NCBI GenBank assembly: GCA_026936325.1
Contig: JAPTHN010000038.1
Span: 3,962,452 to 4,026,451, forward strand
Reading direction: 5' to 3'
DNA: 64,000 nt
Origin: Platynereis dumerilii
Taxonomy: Eukaryota; Annelida; Polychaeta; Phyllodocida; Nereididae
Positions 20,844 to 31,309 of the stretch are shown piece after piece (positions within the stretch are counted from its first letter, which is position 1; each line of letters starts with the position of its first letter). A program made the position numbers and the translations under genes. The notes beneath the pieces are model-generated. The model saw nothing but the letters and a program-made list of their open reading frames with translations, made no database searches and was not told the origin of the DNA.

Positions 20844-22950
20844 GGACCAAAAAACCAGCACTTCTACAGTACCATCAAGCCTTTCCTGTCTAATAAATAC
20901 AGGAACGACAACAATCTGATGCTCTTCGAAGGCCAAGAACTTCTCACTAAACCTGAGGAAGTTGCTGAGTGCATGAACAATTTTTACGTTAATATTGCCA
21001 AGGATATCGGCAATGATAAAGACAGCCCAACATGGAAAAACTTCAGAGATACCGAAAAATGTGTTGATGCTGCAGTAAATTATCATAAAGAACATCCCAG
21101 CATAAAAGACATTCAAAGAGAAAGTGAAATTGAACATTTCTGTTTCTCCCAGATAAATGAGAAGGAGGCTCTTAAAGCCATTAAAGACTTAAACATAAAA
21201 AAGGCCACGGGAAATGACTCTATCCCTGCAAAGATACTAAACCTGGCAGGAGATATCCTAGCTCCTACCTTCGCTCGACTTTACAACAAATGTGTTATTT
21301 CAAGCCGTTTTCCATCTGAGGCAAAGAGAGCTGAAGTGGCCCCCATCTACAAAAAAGACGATGCTTTAAATAAGAAGAACCACAGACCAGTGAGTGTACT
21401 CACTAGTTCATCCAAAGTCCTGGAGAAAATAATGAATTTCCAGATGAATGAAAAGTGGCTAAAAAATGTGTACCATGACTCTCTCTCAGCCTTTAGGGCT
21501 GGTTATAACTGTCAACATGTTCTCATTGGAGTTACTGAGAAATGGAGAGACCTAAAGGAAGCCAAACAAATCCCAGGCCTGTTATTAGTTGACTTATCGA
21601 AGGCATTCGATTGTCTTTCACACTCTTTAATAACAGCAAAGTTGGACGCTTATGGAATGGATTACCAATCCACTGTGTTACTAACGGATTATTTATCGGA
21701 TCGCTGCCAGCGTGTCAAGATAAACAATGTAACCAGCAAATGGGAAAATATACCATCAGGAGTACCACAGGGGTCCATTTTAGGGCCCACTGTGTTTAAC
21801 TTATTCATGAACGATGTGTTCTACCACATGAAAAGTGACAACAGCACACTTTTCAATTACGCTGATGACAATTCTGTCCTAGTTAAGGGCAAAACTTATG
21901 ATGAGGTTGTATCACATCTGCAAAATTCAGCCGCCGAAATTATTCAATGGTGCACCTCAAACCAAATGGAGGCTAACCCGACAAAATTCCAGGTGCTCAT
22001 TTCCGGAAGTAGTGACAAGGATATTAACGTTAACGAAAATGTCACAATTACCAGCGAGAAATCTGTGAAGCTACTGGGGATTAACATTGACAATGACCTG
22101 AATTTTAGCGAGCATGTAAATATTCTTATTAGAAAAGCTTCTAGACAATTAAACTGCCTGAAGCGAATTGCTCATGGATTGAACAAAAATGTCAAATTGC
22201 TTTTATACAAATCTTTTGTTTTATCAAATTTTAGTTATTGCCCTGTGGTGTGGCATTCATGTGGTGTTGTAAATACAAAGAAATTAGAGAAAGTCCAATA
22301 TAGGGCTCTAAAGTTTGTGTTTGATGACTATTCAGCCACCTATGAAGATCTGCTGGCTAGGGCTAAGTTACCGTCTCTTGAACTTGGAAGGCTGAGAGCC
22401 ATTGCTCTAGAAGTTTACAAAGCCTACAATAAAATAAGCCCGTCCTACATCAACTCTATCTTTACACAAGTGAATTCACGATATAACCTTAGAAGACGTG
22501 AAAACATTCAGGCCATGCCAAACCGAACTTCTAGGTATGGCCTCCACTCCTTCCGCAACAGTGGCGGAAAAATTTGGAATTCCCTGCCATCATCAATGAG
22601 GAATGCTGCCGACTTCAAAACTTTTAAAGTACTTATCAATACATGGACAAATAATTCTACATGTGAATGTACCTTTTGCAGGCAGTAATTAATTTTAATG
22701 AAATTATTTTAAAATGCTTTTAACTTATGGTTTTAAATTGTCAAATCTTTTAAACTTGTATGTATTTATTGTCCATTCTTAATTTTATGAAAACTTTACA
22801 AATTTTATATATTTATTCTATTTTATTCTATAATGAATGTTTTTCTCCTTTTACACTTGTTATATGCCGCACCTCGGTCATAATAGCTCGGAGCTAATGT
22901 TGTCTGTAGTAACGCCGAGTGAAAATAAATATTGATTTGATTTTGATTTC
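20844..22950 (+). mobile_element. 5'-truncated non-LTR retrotransposon (CR1/Jockey-like group)
   Basis: The copy contains the reverse transcriptase part of ORF2, a 260-bp 3' UTR and a tail ending in ATTGATTTGATTTTGATTT. The ORF2 frame is open upstream of its first ATG back to 20844 and reads STIKPFLSNK, the conserved block before the RT domain in this group. No apurinic endonuclease domain is present, so truncation lies near 20780-20844. The 3' UTR holds a short possible stem (ACCTCGGTCATAATAGCTCG ... ACGCCGAGTG). No flanking duplication was identified with confidence. Confidence 0.85.
20919..22688 (+). CDS. LINE ORF2 reverse transcriptase (endonuclease missing)
   Basis: An uninterrupted 589-codon frame. 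RT blocks are in the expected order: KATGNDSIP (residues 95-103, fingers), NHRPVSVL (154-161), LLLVDLSKAFD (221-231, first catalytic Asp), SGVPQGSILGP (280-290) and FNYADD (312-317, catalytic YADD). A C-terminal region of about 270 residues ends in a Cys-rich CECTFC motif typical of CR1/L2/Jockey-type ORF2. The enzyme would copy LINE RNA by target-primed reverse transcription. The first ATG is probably not the native start, because homologous protein sequence continues in frame upstream. With no endonuclease and no promoter the copy cannot move by itself, but the intact RT frame suggests recent insertion or slow decay. Confidence 0.9.
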   Translation: MLFEGQELLTKPEEVAECMNNFYVNIAKDIGNDKDSPTWKNFRDTEKCVDAAVNYHKEHPSIKDIQRESEIEHFCFSQINEKEALKAIKDLNIKKATGNDSIPAKILNLAGDILAPTFARLYNKCVISSRFPSEAKRAEVAPIYKKDDALNKKNHRPVSVLTSSSKVLEKIMNFQMNEKWLKNVYHDSLSAFRAGYNCQHVLIGVTEKWRDLKEAKQIPGLLLVDLSKAFDCLSHSLITAKLDAYGMDYQSTVLLTDYLSDRCQRVKINNVTSKWENIPSGVPQGSILGPTVFNLFMNDVFYHMKSDNSTLFNYADDNSVLVKGKTYDEVVSHLQNSAAEIIQWCTSNQMEANPTKFQVLISGSSDKDINVNENVTITSEKSVKLLGINIDNDLNFSEHVNILIRKASRQLNCLKRIAHGLNKNVKLLLYKSFVLSNFSYCPVVWHSCGVVNTKKLEKVQYRALKFVFDDYSATYEDLLARAKLPSLELGRLRAIALEVYKAYNKISPSYINSIFTQVNSRYNLRRRENIQAMPNRTSRYGLHSFRNSGGKIWNSLPSSMRNAADFKTFKVLINTWTNNSTCECTFCRQ

Positions 22951-23280
22951 AATAGAAATAGCGTAAAATCTCTGTAGAGACACTCATGCATTGTCTAGGC
23001 ATAGGCTTACTACATTGTATAGCTCCTCAGAAGTATTTTAAATTACAATGCATATTTAATATAATTTTTCAGAATTTACTCTAACTGATAAAATGAAAAG
23101 CGCTAATCAGGTTGTAATTATTGTACAATATGTAACTTAAGGAGATTTTGAGCATTACAAATTTGGTCGAAACCGTTTTGTAACTGTCTTACAAAGGTCA
23201 ATGATGATTTTGACCCTTACAAAAAATACCTCTATAAACGTAGTTCGAGCATGCTGATTGATTTGACTATATAGTGATTT
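22951..23280. other. Array background, no gene seen
   Basis: Nothing was recognised beyond AT-rich DNA downstream of the LINE. Confidence 0.4.
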
Positions 23281-23282
23281 TC

Positions 23283-23400
23283 ATAATACCAATTGCAAGA
23301 ACAATTCAGTGAGCCCGGAAGATCTGCAGTTGTGGCAGAGTACCCCTTTCGCACTGTGCCCCACCTGATGTCTCACTGTGTCCCCATCAGGTATCACTTG
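23283..23400. mobile_element. Fragment of the TAGGGG-type element found at 42.2-44.0 kb
   Basis: The block CACTGTGCCCCACC, then GTCTCACTGTGTCCCC, and the upstream AAGATCTGCAGTTGTGGCAG match the interior of the 42230-44013 element around 42898-42975 (GGATTGGCGGTTATGGCAG ... CACTGTGCCCCACC). Only this piece remains. Confidence 0.55.
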
Positions 23401-23404
23401 TTAC

Positions 23405-23705
23405 ACCCAATAGGCTTGAACTGCCCGATCACTTGATCGGGCGACCTTTGTCAACCACATGGGCATTTTTTCAATTGGCCCAAAGGCTTGCTTTCCCAAT
23501 CAGGTGATCAGGCATCCTTTGTCACTGAAGCCCAAAGGCTTGCTCTGGGACAAAAGACCTGCTGGCCCGATCAAGTGATCGGGCATCCTTTGCCAAAAGG
23601 CTTGATCTGGGCCAAAAGGCTTGATGAAAAGTTCCTTGGTCTTTCCAAAAGTCTTGATCTGCCTAAATCACTGAGCTGCATTTTCCAAAAGGCTTGATCC
23701 TCAAA
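23405..23705 (+). repeat. Imperfect tandem repeat with 20-bp palindromes
   Basis: Words AAAGGCTTG, ATCGGGC and ATCCTTTG recur. The palindromes GCCCGATCACTTGATCGGGC (23423-23442) and GCCCGATCAAGTGATCGGGC (23565-23584) are reverse complements of each other, and a worn third copy lies near 23500. The unit is roughly 70-140 bp and irregular. A 69-codon frame here is repeat-derived. Confidence 0.65.
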
Positions 23706-23779
23706 GTCATTGGATTATCATGGAAAAGGGCCAGCAATCCTTTGGGCCAGAGTCCTTTTTGTGCCCGAACAGTGAGCTA

Positions 23780-23825
23780 TTTGCAAAATTCAGTGACTAT
23801 TTGCAAAATTCAGTGACTATTCGAG
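23780..23825 (+). repeat. Direct duplication of a 21-bp word
   Basis: GCAAAATTCAGTGACTATT occurs twice in tandem. Confidence 0.8.
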
Positions 23826-23951
23826 GGGAGGGGGTTTGGCAGCCAAATAAATGTATTTCTCAGTCAAATTTGTAAATGAATGTTTCAAAATACTATAAAT
23901 TGAGTGAAATTAAGTCTTTTTTTTTCGAAAACATTTTGAGGTTGATAAATA

Positions 23952-24036
23952 AGTAATTTCTGGTGGAGTTGAACCTACGCCATCCAAACACTCTGTCAGA
24001 TTTTCTCTGATACTCTACCAACTGAGCTAATGAGGA
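23952..24036 (-). repeat. tRNA-like sequence (SINE head or tRNA pseudogene)
   Basis: On the minus strand the A box TAGCTCAGTTGGTAGAGTA (24011-24029) is followed at the right distance by the B box GGTTCAACTCC (23965-23975). These are the internal RNA polymerase III promoter elements of tRNAs. The anticodon arm does not fold cleanly and the acceptor ends do not pair well, so a tRNA-derived SINE or a decayed tRNA is more likely than a working tRNA gene. Confidence 0.55.
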
Positions 24037-24039
24037 CAC

Positions 24040-24372
24040 AATGCAATCAGGTAAGAACATAGTATTTAAACTGCAAGTGCCACCAGAGGCACTGCAGGTG
24101 ATCAGATGATCAGGTGATCATATGAGCTATTTTTAGACCATGCTGCTTCAGCTTGCTGGATGATCATTGGCAATGCTTGCTTGATCATGCTGCATAGGAT
24201 AAATGGGATAGGTAGAATAGGACAATATTATCACCCCCTAGCCACCTTCCTGACAGTGCTGAGTCTGCTGACAACCCTGCTCCCTCCACTGTCAGCTCCT
24301 GGCCACAAGACAAGACAGCTTGTGAGCCAAAAATAGCTACATAACGAACATAAAGTACGCAATTGTAGGTAA
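24040..24372. other. Intergenic, no gene seen
   Basis: A GATCAGATGATCAGGTGATC patch near 24103 is a small local repeat. No gene is supported. Confidence 0.4.
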
Positions 24373-24375
24373 CTT

Positions 24376-24527
24376 GTCATGGTGGCATAGTGGTAGTGCA
24401 CAGGGCTGGAGTTCCCAACTTTGTGAGTTCAAATCACAACCTTGCAAATTTTTTTTTCAACATGGGCTGCACCACATGGCCAGATTCATCTTGACAACAA
24501 AAAAGACTATTTGTATATAAAATAAGC
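24376..24527 (+). mobile_element. tRNA-derived SINE with a LINE-like tail
   Basis: The A box TGGCATAGTGGTAGTGC (24383-24399) and B box AGTTCAAATCAC (24425-24436) form a Pol III promoter. A tRNA-unrelated body follows, and the 3' end is AAAATAAGCATTGATTTGATT. That tail matches the end of the LINE at 22922-22949 (AAAATAAATATTGATTTGATT). SINEs commonly share 3' ends with the LINE whose reverse transcriptase moves them, so this element is probably a partner of that LINE family. Confidence 0.65.
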
Positions 24528-24529
24528 AT

Positions 24530-25185
24530 TGATTTGATTCCTAACAGAAATTATTATCAGCATTAACAACTATAGGAGGGTGGGAGTTTTACAAAAAGGG
24601 ATACTCCTCCAGCGGACATCTACACATAGTACACAAGGATGCACCACAGTAATATTTACCAGAAACCAACACCAATATCACACCATTTTAATCCGTATAT
24701 ATATATTTCTAAAAAAAAAAATATTTCGTTCTTCAATTTTTTTTCTAACATCCCCCCCCCCCTCAAGACATTATTTCCCTGAAATTTTTCTCCCTGACTT
24801 TCTTTACTGAGTTTGAATGTAGGCGGAGCCACATGTGGCGACTTTGTATCAAGTATATATGGGTAACTGAGACAAAGACAGTGATGATCTCAAATAGTTC
24901 ACTTTGACTTTTTGAAAAGTACAATGAACTTTTCAAATAGTTCGAATGAACTTTTCAGACTATTTGAGAATCCGTCCTTTTGGCATCAAGACTATTGGTA
25001 AAAGCATCACTGTCATAATGTAGCTCCAAACCTGTGATGGTTAGGAATGTGAACCAAATGCACTATACGCTGAACTTTACCATCTATAATGTGGGACTGA
25101 AATTGTTTTACTGTTAGCTGCCATCATCTTGTATTGTAACACTTGAATATAGAAAAAGTGTCACACTGTGACACACTCTCCCAAG
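24530..25185. other. Intergenic; A/C-rich simple runs and a small hairpin
   Basis: Homopolymer runs occur at 24710-24765. An imperfect hairpin at 24887-24972 pairs TCTCAAATAGTTC with GACTATTTGAGA and contains three copies of an AACTTTT-type word. No gene is supported. Confidence 0.45.
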
Positions 25186-25189
25186 GTTA

Positions 25190-25330
25190 AGAGTAGACCT
25201 TGTTGAAATCCCGGGGTTGAAATTGCTTCGGAAAGTGATTTACCACACAGCTGGTGCCCGGAAGTGAGAGATTGGAATCAGGAAATTGCTGCCAAATCAG
25301 AAAGTGTCATAAGTACCTATAATTTATTCC
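25190..25330 (-). repeat. Array landmark L2, inverted copy
   Basis: The reverse complement contains CAGCAATTTCCTGATTCCAA, CACTTCC, CCAGCTGTGTGGTAAATCAC and TTTCCGAAGCAATTTCAAC, the same order as the forward L2 copies at 15.8 and 27.35 kb. Confidence 0.6.
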
Positions 25331-25574
25331 TTCAATATGACAAAGTGAAATGAGTTTCAAATGAAGTTTTATGAATAATTCATGAATTTGATAAAGTAGT
25401 TTCATGACTTGTTATATCTCTTGAATTATGCTGGAGAACTGCTGTGAAATCGAAATTAATTACTTTTGAAGAAAGATAACCTGACCATCAGATAAAGGAC
25501 ACAATTCTATGCCCAAACCATGGAAACATTGAAATGCCAAAGTTCAGGGTAGTTCACTTTGCCTCCCGAGGATC

Positions 25575-25900
25575 CTGTTATCAGTGTGCTGTTTGGTTTC
25601 ATACGTACCTCATTACATGTTTAGTGACTGTAATGTAGCATTAATGCCGCTTATCTTTGATGTACTTAGGCCTATTGTAAATGAATGCAAGGTTGACACT
25701 TTTTGCTCCACATCATTGAAGGTTATCTACTTCTGGGTTAATTACACCTCAAAGAAGTAATATGGTCATTGGGTCTGGCACTCTAGCAGTGTTATGGTCT
25801 GTACCAATGTCTCTCTGATATGAAGCAATCCTCGTAGGGTGTGTGTTCCTACCAAACCAAATGTGTTTATGTCCAGATACATCTGTGCAATGCTCTAAAA
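25575..25900 (+). repeat. Array monomer, landmark L1
   Basis: Shared blocks are TTATCAGTGTGCTGTTTGGT, the TTATCTTTGATG block, GAAGGTTATCTACTTCTGG, CATTGGGTCTGGCACTCTAG, TGATATGAAGCAATCCTCG and TATGTCCAGATACATCTGTG. Alignment with the other copies is collinear. Confidence 0.65.
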
Positions 25901-26314
25901 GATGTAGGCAGCATTCCTGGCAGCAATTGTATGAATTATTCATGGCAAATATCCTTGATGGCAATCTTGCTTCTATATCACATATTTAGGATTCCACATC
26001 TACGAAACATGTTCACTGCAGCACTGCATTTTATTGCATGTCTTGATGATAACGGGTATGCCGCTTGTCTGTGCCACAGCTGTTTGGTCAATTAGTCAAT
26101 ATTGTTCGTATTGTTACATCATGTAAAAAATGAAATGTTGCAACCATTTTCTTTTTCGCAGAATGAATAATAATCTGATTGCTAGTTTACTGCTAATCTT
26201 TTAGCAGGATATTAAAATTCGAATTTGTCAGTTAGATCCTGACTTTTACAATGGTTGGAGTCTCATGGTAAGATCTAGGCTATTATATCCTAACATGGGG
26301 ACTTCCAAATTCTA

Positions 26315-26780
26315 GCTGCTGAAGTCTAAATCATCCAAATGACTGCATGGGATGAGTGGATAGGAGGTGTAACCCACTGGGGAATGCTCTCAAAGGCTGA
26401 GAAATGGCAACACTACATTTATGAATAATTGATTTTCCTTGTTACCTTCACAATTACACTCTAATGTGGGACCTAACCCGAAATTCGGCTACTTATTAAA
26501 TTAACCCTATTGTTCACTGTTCAGCTTTTTGAGAACAATTACCTTAATTATCAAATTATTGCCAACAGCATGACTCACCAAATTCAGTCTGAAGAAAACA
26601 CCTGATAGGTGAGTGCAGATGTCAATTTTAAAAGTGTAGCGGTATTGGGTATCATTCTTTACCTGGCTGTGATGATTTTAAGTACAGCTGCTGAAAATAT
26701 CCAACTTGGTCAAGGACAACACCACAATGACATAATGCCAAGGGTCAATGATGCCATGTCACGCCAATGACATCTAACAC
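26315..26780 (+). repeat. Array monomer, landmark L3 (unexpanded)
   Basis: This is the paralogue of 19050-19640, with a single GTGGATAGGAGGTGT in place of the 13-bp minisatellite. Confidence 0.65.
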
Positions 26781-27305
26781 GATTTTACAATTGAGGGAAT
26801 GGAATTTAACAACTATGTGATATAACAAAAAACACTAAGCTGGCACCACTAATTTGTTTGATCAATATTTGCCTCCCAGACTAATCTGAGTCATCTAATA
26901 ATATGTGAGTAGAATGTATTTTGTTTCATAAAGCACATGATGGGCTAGATGTTTTGAACTTTTTTAGGTCTCAATAACATCATCCATTTGTGTGCCTAGC
27001 ATAAATAGAGGACACATGACACTAAATGTTGATACTATCTTAACATACACAGCTTATTATAATCTCTACAGATATAGTAAGGTCAACACAAAATCATACA
27101 TTGCTTGTAAGAATAGAGGAAGTTTTACAAGATACTTCAAGGCTTACTGCAGATTCTGTTAATTAATCCTGGACTGATTCAATAGATTTGACAGCAGTTA
27201 CCAATTATAATTCATCTTATAAAACCTTCTGCCTAATAAAAGTGTTGCATTATTCATAACAACATCATTTAGAAACTCATTTCACATTTCAATGTTGATG
27301 GAATA
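26781..27305. other. Array background, no gene seen
   Basis: No gene, TIR or RNA was recognised. The stretch links L3 to L2 of the same monomer, as in copies A and B. Confidence 0.4.
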
Positions 27306-27309
27306 AATT

Positions 27310-27590
27310 TCAGGTACTTGTTGGGTTTTCTGCGCTATCAGCAATTTCCTGATTTGGAGCTCTCACTTCCAGCTGTGGTAAATCACTTTCCCAAAGCAGT
27401 TTCGACAAGGTCTGCTCACGTTCAGTCACCCTGTAAATTCAAGTCTATTGGACTGCAATAATATAGTATCTGTAAACTGTTTTTATGACCTTGATATGTC
27501 ATCTTTGTAAAATAAAATCTAAACTGCTGTCTGTTGACCAATAGTAATCAGTAGTAATGAATGTACATATTTAAAAGTTCTTTTCAGATC
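27310..27590 (+). repeat. Array monomer, landmark L2
   Basis: Blocks CAGCAATTTCCTGATTTGGA, TCACTTCCAGCTGTGG, TAAATCACTTTCCCAAAGCA, AAGTCTATTGGACTGCAATA and GACCTTGATATGTCATCTTT match copies A (48.05 kb) and B (59.87 kb) in the same order. Confidence 0.65.
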
Positions 27591-27599
27591 CTCCAAAAA

Positions 27600-27628
27600 A
27601 ATAAAATCTAATCTAATCTAATCTAATC
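27600..27628 (+). repeat. AATCT pentanucleotide microsatellite
   Basis: About five tandem AATCT units. Confidence 0.85.
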
Positions 27629-28439
27629 TCCACGCTTCAATTCATCTTTCACAGATATCGTCCGTCTTCTTAGCCTAAGGAATTGGCTTAATCACATGTG
27701 ACATGTAGGGGAAGCTTGGGAGAGTTGGGCCGCAGGGAGGGTTGGGCCACCCTGATATTTGAGGAAACTACAATTTTTTTGAGAAAGCTGCAGCCACCAA
27801 AATTTTATAAAAATAAAAATCTTTCTATGGATGTAACATTTCTTGCTAATTTGCTTGTCACGCTCTTTAGAGAGAAGAAAATTCAAATTTGGATGAAAAA
27901 AGGAAAAATTGAGCCACGTTACTAGTTTTTAATTGTCTGCCAGACAACGAGGACTGAGAAAATTTTCTATGGCATGATTGGTAGGCTTGACTATTCAGTT
28001 GTTATTAACATATTTTGGAAAATTATCAGACAACCGGTTTTGTCATAATTGGGATTTAGAGAAAAATTGTGGAATGGGGGAGAGTTGGGACAGTGCCAAT
28101 ACTGTCCTCACATGTGTTGCATTTACCCAGATTTATTTTTATTAAGACGGAAGAACTTGTCTAGAGCAATTTTCAACAGAAATTGAATATTTTTAGGCCT
28201 TAATAATTATTCATGGTCTAATAAAATTAGATATCAGGAAATCTAGATGGGGAGAGTTGGGCCATCAGGCCGAGGCTTAAGTCTGACAGCAAACTAGAGT
28301 TGCAAGAGGCCTCAATTCAGGATTAGTGACTTCTATGACCACCACACTACAGGTTAAAAATATTATTGCCTCAAGTACAGCTTTACCGAACCTGATATAT
28401 TGCAATGGCCCAAGTCTCCCCTTGAATGGACCAAGTCGC

Positions 28440-30245
28440 CCACTTGATGGGGAGAGTTGGGCCAATTTTTTTCCAATTTTCATAGGGCTGTAGCTCACAT
28501 GTTCTTGGGCAAATATCAATGCAAACCTAAATATATTATTCTGAAATATTTCAAGATACAATACATGCATTATAGTCAGGGAGCCAACCCCTCAAAATTG
28601 GGATTTCTGTTCGCAGCGATCCACACCTCCTCAAATTTGGTACTATCGGAAAGGAAATTTTCTGAATTTTTTGATGGCGGCCATGGTTTTATCAATTCCT
28701 TGGACCGGAGATGTTTTATTTTCATTTCCATGGCAACAAGTCTGCTTTTGTCAAAATAAATTTTGCAAAACTTATCATGGTGTATCTCAGTTGCTGTGGA
28801 AGCAAGGCTTTCATTGATAAGTAATGTGGTGCCTTTTACTGGTCTCACTACTTTATGGGTGAAATTTTGATTTTCCATCTCTTTCTTGTTACCATGGCAA
28901 CACTTTAGGAGACTATTTCTCAGATTTTGTTAGTTTGTGTTCTTATTTTCTTTTAGAGAGCCACAATTTAATGGTATAACTTAAAAAATTATAAATATCT
29001 GAATTCTGGTGGTGCAACTCTTTCAACCAGTGGGTGTTACAAAATCAGATTTTGTTTGAGTGTGTTGCTATAGCAACCAATTTAAACTTATGGAATCAGA
29101 ACCCTCTTGAGGTCCTAGTTTTCAAATGGCTGCCTCTCAAAAGGCAAGCAACATAGCCAGCTGATATTTTAGGGAAGCTCAACCATACTTTCAAAATTTT
29201 TAAAACATTCCATTGACTAATTTTGGTTGCCATTGAAACCACCAGAAATGGTAAACATGCATTTCAAAGTGATTTTCATCAAATGTGTGGAACACCATGT
29301 TTATTCAAAGCAAAAAAGATTGAAATATGGGAAAAATAAAAAATTAAACACTTGTTCAAAAAGATATAAAGTATTATATATGAATTATGTTGCCATAGCA
29401 ACCGGAATAAACATGTTTCAGATGCTAGCACAATAGATATGCAATGTTTTGCGTATCTCTGGACTTATTTAAGGTAGAGTCTTTTATGATACATCAATCT
29501 TGATGTTTGTGAGGCCAAGGAATCTAATTTTGATATCAAAAGTAAGCTAATTTGCATATTTGCTCATAAAAAGAAACAAAATTGGTGTATTTACAGATTT
29601 ATTGGGCATTATTCCTCTCTCTGACCACACAAAATCTTGTTAAACTGAAACATATTTATATTCCGAGTTTCATCTGCTTATGCCCCAAAATAGTCTGAAA
29701 TATGGTGGATCACTCTTTCAGTCAGTTGGTATCACAGTATCAGATTTTTTTTGTGTTGCTATGGCAACTATATTGAAATAACAAAGCCATCAATTTCATG
29801 AATTCCTCTTTTTCAAATGGCCGTTTCTCGCTAACCATGAAAGGTTGCCTTATGATATTTTAGGAATAGATCACATTCACTTTCATAATTATGAAACAAT
29901 TCTAGTAGAGTTTTTGTTGCTATGGAAACCACCAGAAATGGCAAATTTTCTCTCTAAAGTGTTTCCATTGAATGTGTAGAATACAATTCTCATCACATAC
30001 AAAGAAAGTGAATTACGGACAAAATATATTCAAAACTAACTTGAAAACTGATGGAAAGTATTATATTAGAAATATGTTGCCATAGCAACCAGAATCTCCT
30101 GAAAACTAGCATGATAGATATATACAATTTATTGCGTATCTTAGGACCTATCGCAGGTGCAACCTTAAACGATATATCAATTCTGATGTTTGCGAGGCCA
30201 AGGAGTCAAATTGTAGTATCAAAAGAAAGCTAATTTGCATATCTT
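28440..30245 (+). repeat. Left arm of F2
   Basis: Palindromes of GTTGCCATGGCAAC type lie at 28724, 28888, 29064, 29226, 29389, 29755, 29916 and 30076. The block at 28590-28900 is inverted at 33245-33640 and very similar, including a pair of 71-100-codon frames (GGHGFIN on one strand, VVRPVKGTTLLINES on the other) that reflect the repeat. Unit borders are marked by AAGCTAATTTGCATAT at 29547 and 30227. Confidence 0.7.
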
Positions 30246-31309
30246 CATAGCTATGAGTACAAAATGACTGATTACAGTATTATTATCTAGGCGCTGCTGC
30301 GCCTAGATCATGCTTGTACAACCAGCCATTTCCTGCGTGTTTTTCAACTTCCTGTTTGTGGTGAACATGAAATACAATGGTTTCATGCGTTTTACCTTCT
30401 AACTTCGTAAACACATCAACCCTTCTAGCTTGGATGCTGTAATTGCTATTGATGATGGATCAGTAACAGATCTATGGATTGTGATTGTAAATAGATGTCC
30501 TCTTTGCTGTAAATTGGCAGAAATAACTATTTCTGGTCACAAAAAATCAGGGCACTGTAGTAGATTTATGCAATGTCTAGACTGTGTGCACTCAAGCGGA
30601 ACATGTTAGCATATTAGAACGGGCTGCAGCAAAATGTAAATAAGATGAAAACAGCTTTTGGTGACCCATTCAATTTCATATACCTATACAATATATACAT
30701 GCTATATGATAGGATCTCTGACCAGCTGGATGGTTCATTCACAATGGAGGATCTACAATGGCAGACAGAGGTTCATCTCACGCTTAAATTGTCAAGTTAA
30801 CAATCAGCGCCTAGATTTGCAAATTTTATTTGCGCATTCTAGTTAGGGTTTTTTATTTCATGAAACTGATGTTATTAATTTTAGTAGAGCAGCTGAAGGC
30901 CAGTTTCCAGGTTTCGGACCGCAGTCCCCGCTTGGATACAATAACACATTTCATTAGCCAAAATTTATGGTAAATTCCCTCATTTCTGATTAATATTCCC
31001 AGACCAAATCTAAACTTCCAAGTTGCGATATTTAAAAAATGGGCTGCTTTCTGGAGCTTCGGTCCTCTGTATTAGGCGTCTGAGCTTCTCCAGACTTCCA
31101 GATTTATACAGTGCATATCCCACATATTCTAGTTTTACAGTGTGGTTCAAAATATCTTTTGTAGAATGTAGGCCTATAGACATGTTTCTTTTTATGTCTG
31201 TTGTTGTTTGGCTATGGTGGCCTACAATGTGTCACCATGGCAACCACACTGAAAATGAGGCTGAAACCTCACTATAGCTGACATTTGTGGCCTCGTCAGT
31301 ATCAGAATT
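30246..31309. other. Spacer of F2
   Basis: The spacer holds the palindrome CTAGGCGCTGCTGCGCCTAG (30287-30306) and a second AGCGCCTAGAT near 30805, which could be the ends of a small nested insertion of about 520 bp. No transposase or other domain is seen. A frame at 31023-31277 is unremarkable. Confidence 0.45.

Noticed and set aside
21611-21799. Second frame inside the LINE reverse transcriptase
   Set aside because: It is an out-of-frame shadow of the RT coding sequence.
24376-24450. Functional tRNA gene
   Set aside because: Only A and B boxes fit; the acceptor and anticodon stems do not, and a SINE body with a LINE-like tail follows.
28277-28878. Frames of about 100 codons near the F2 left arm, with a match at 33334-33549
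   Set aside because: The match is the inverted arm itself; no protein family is recognised.
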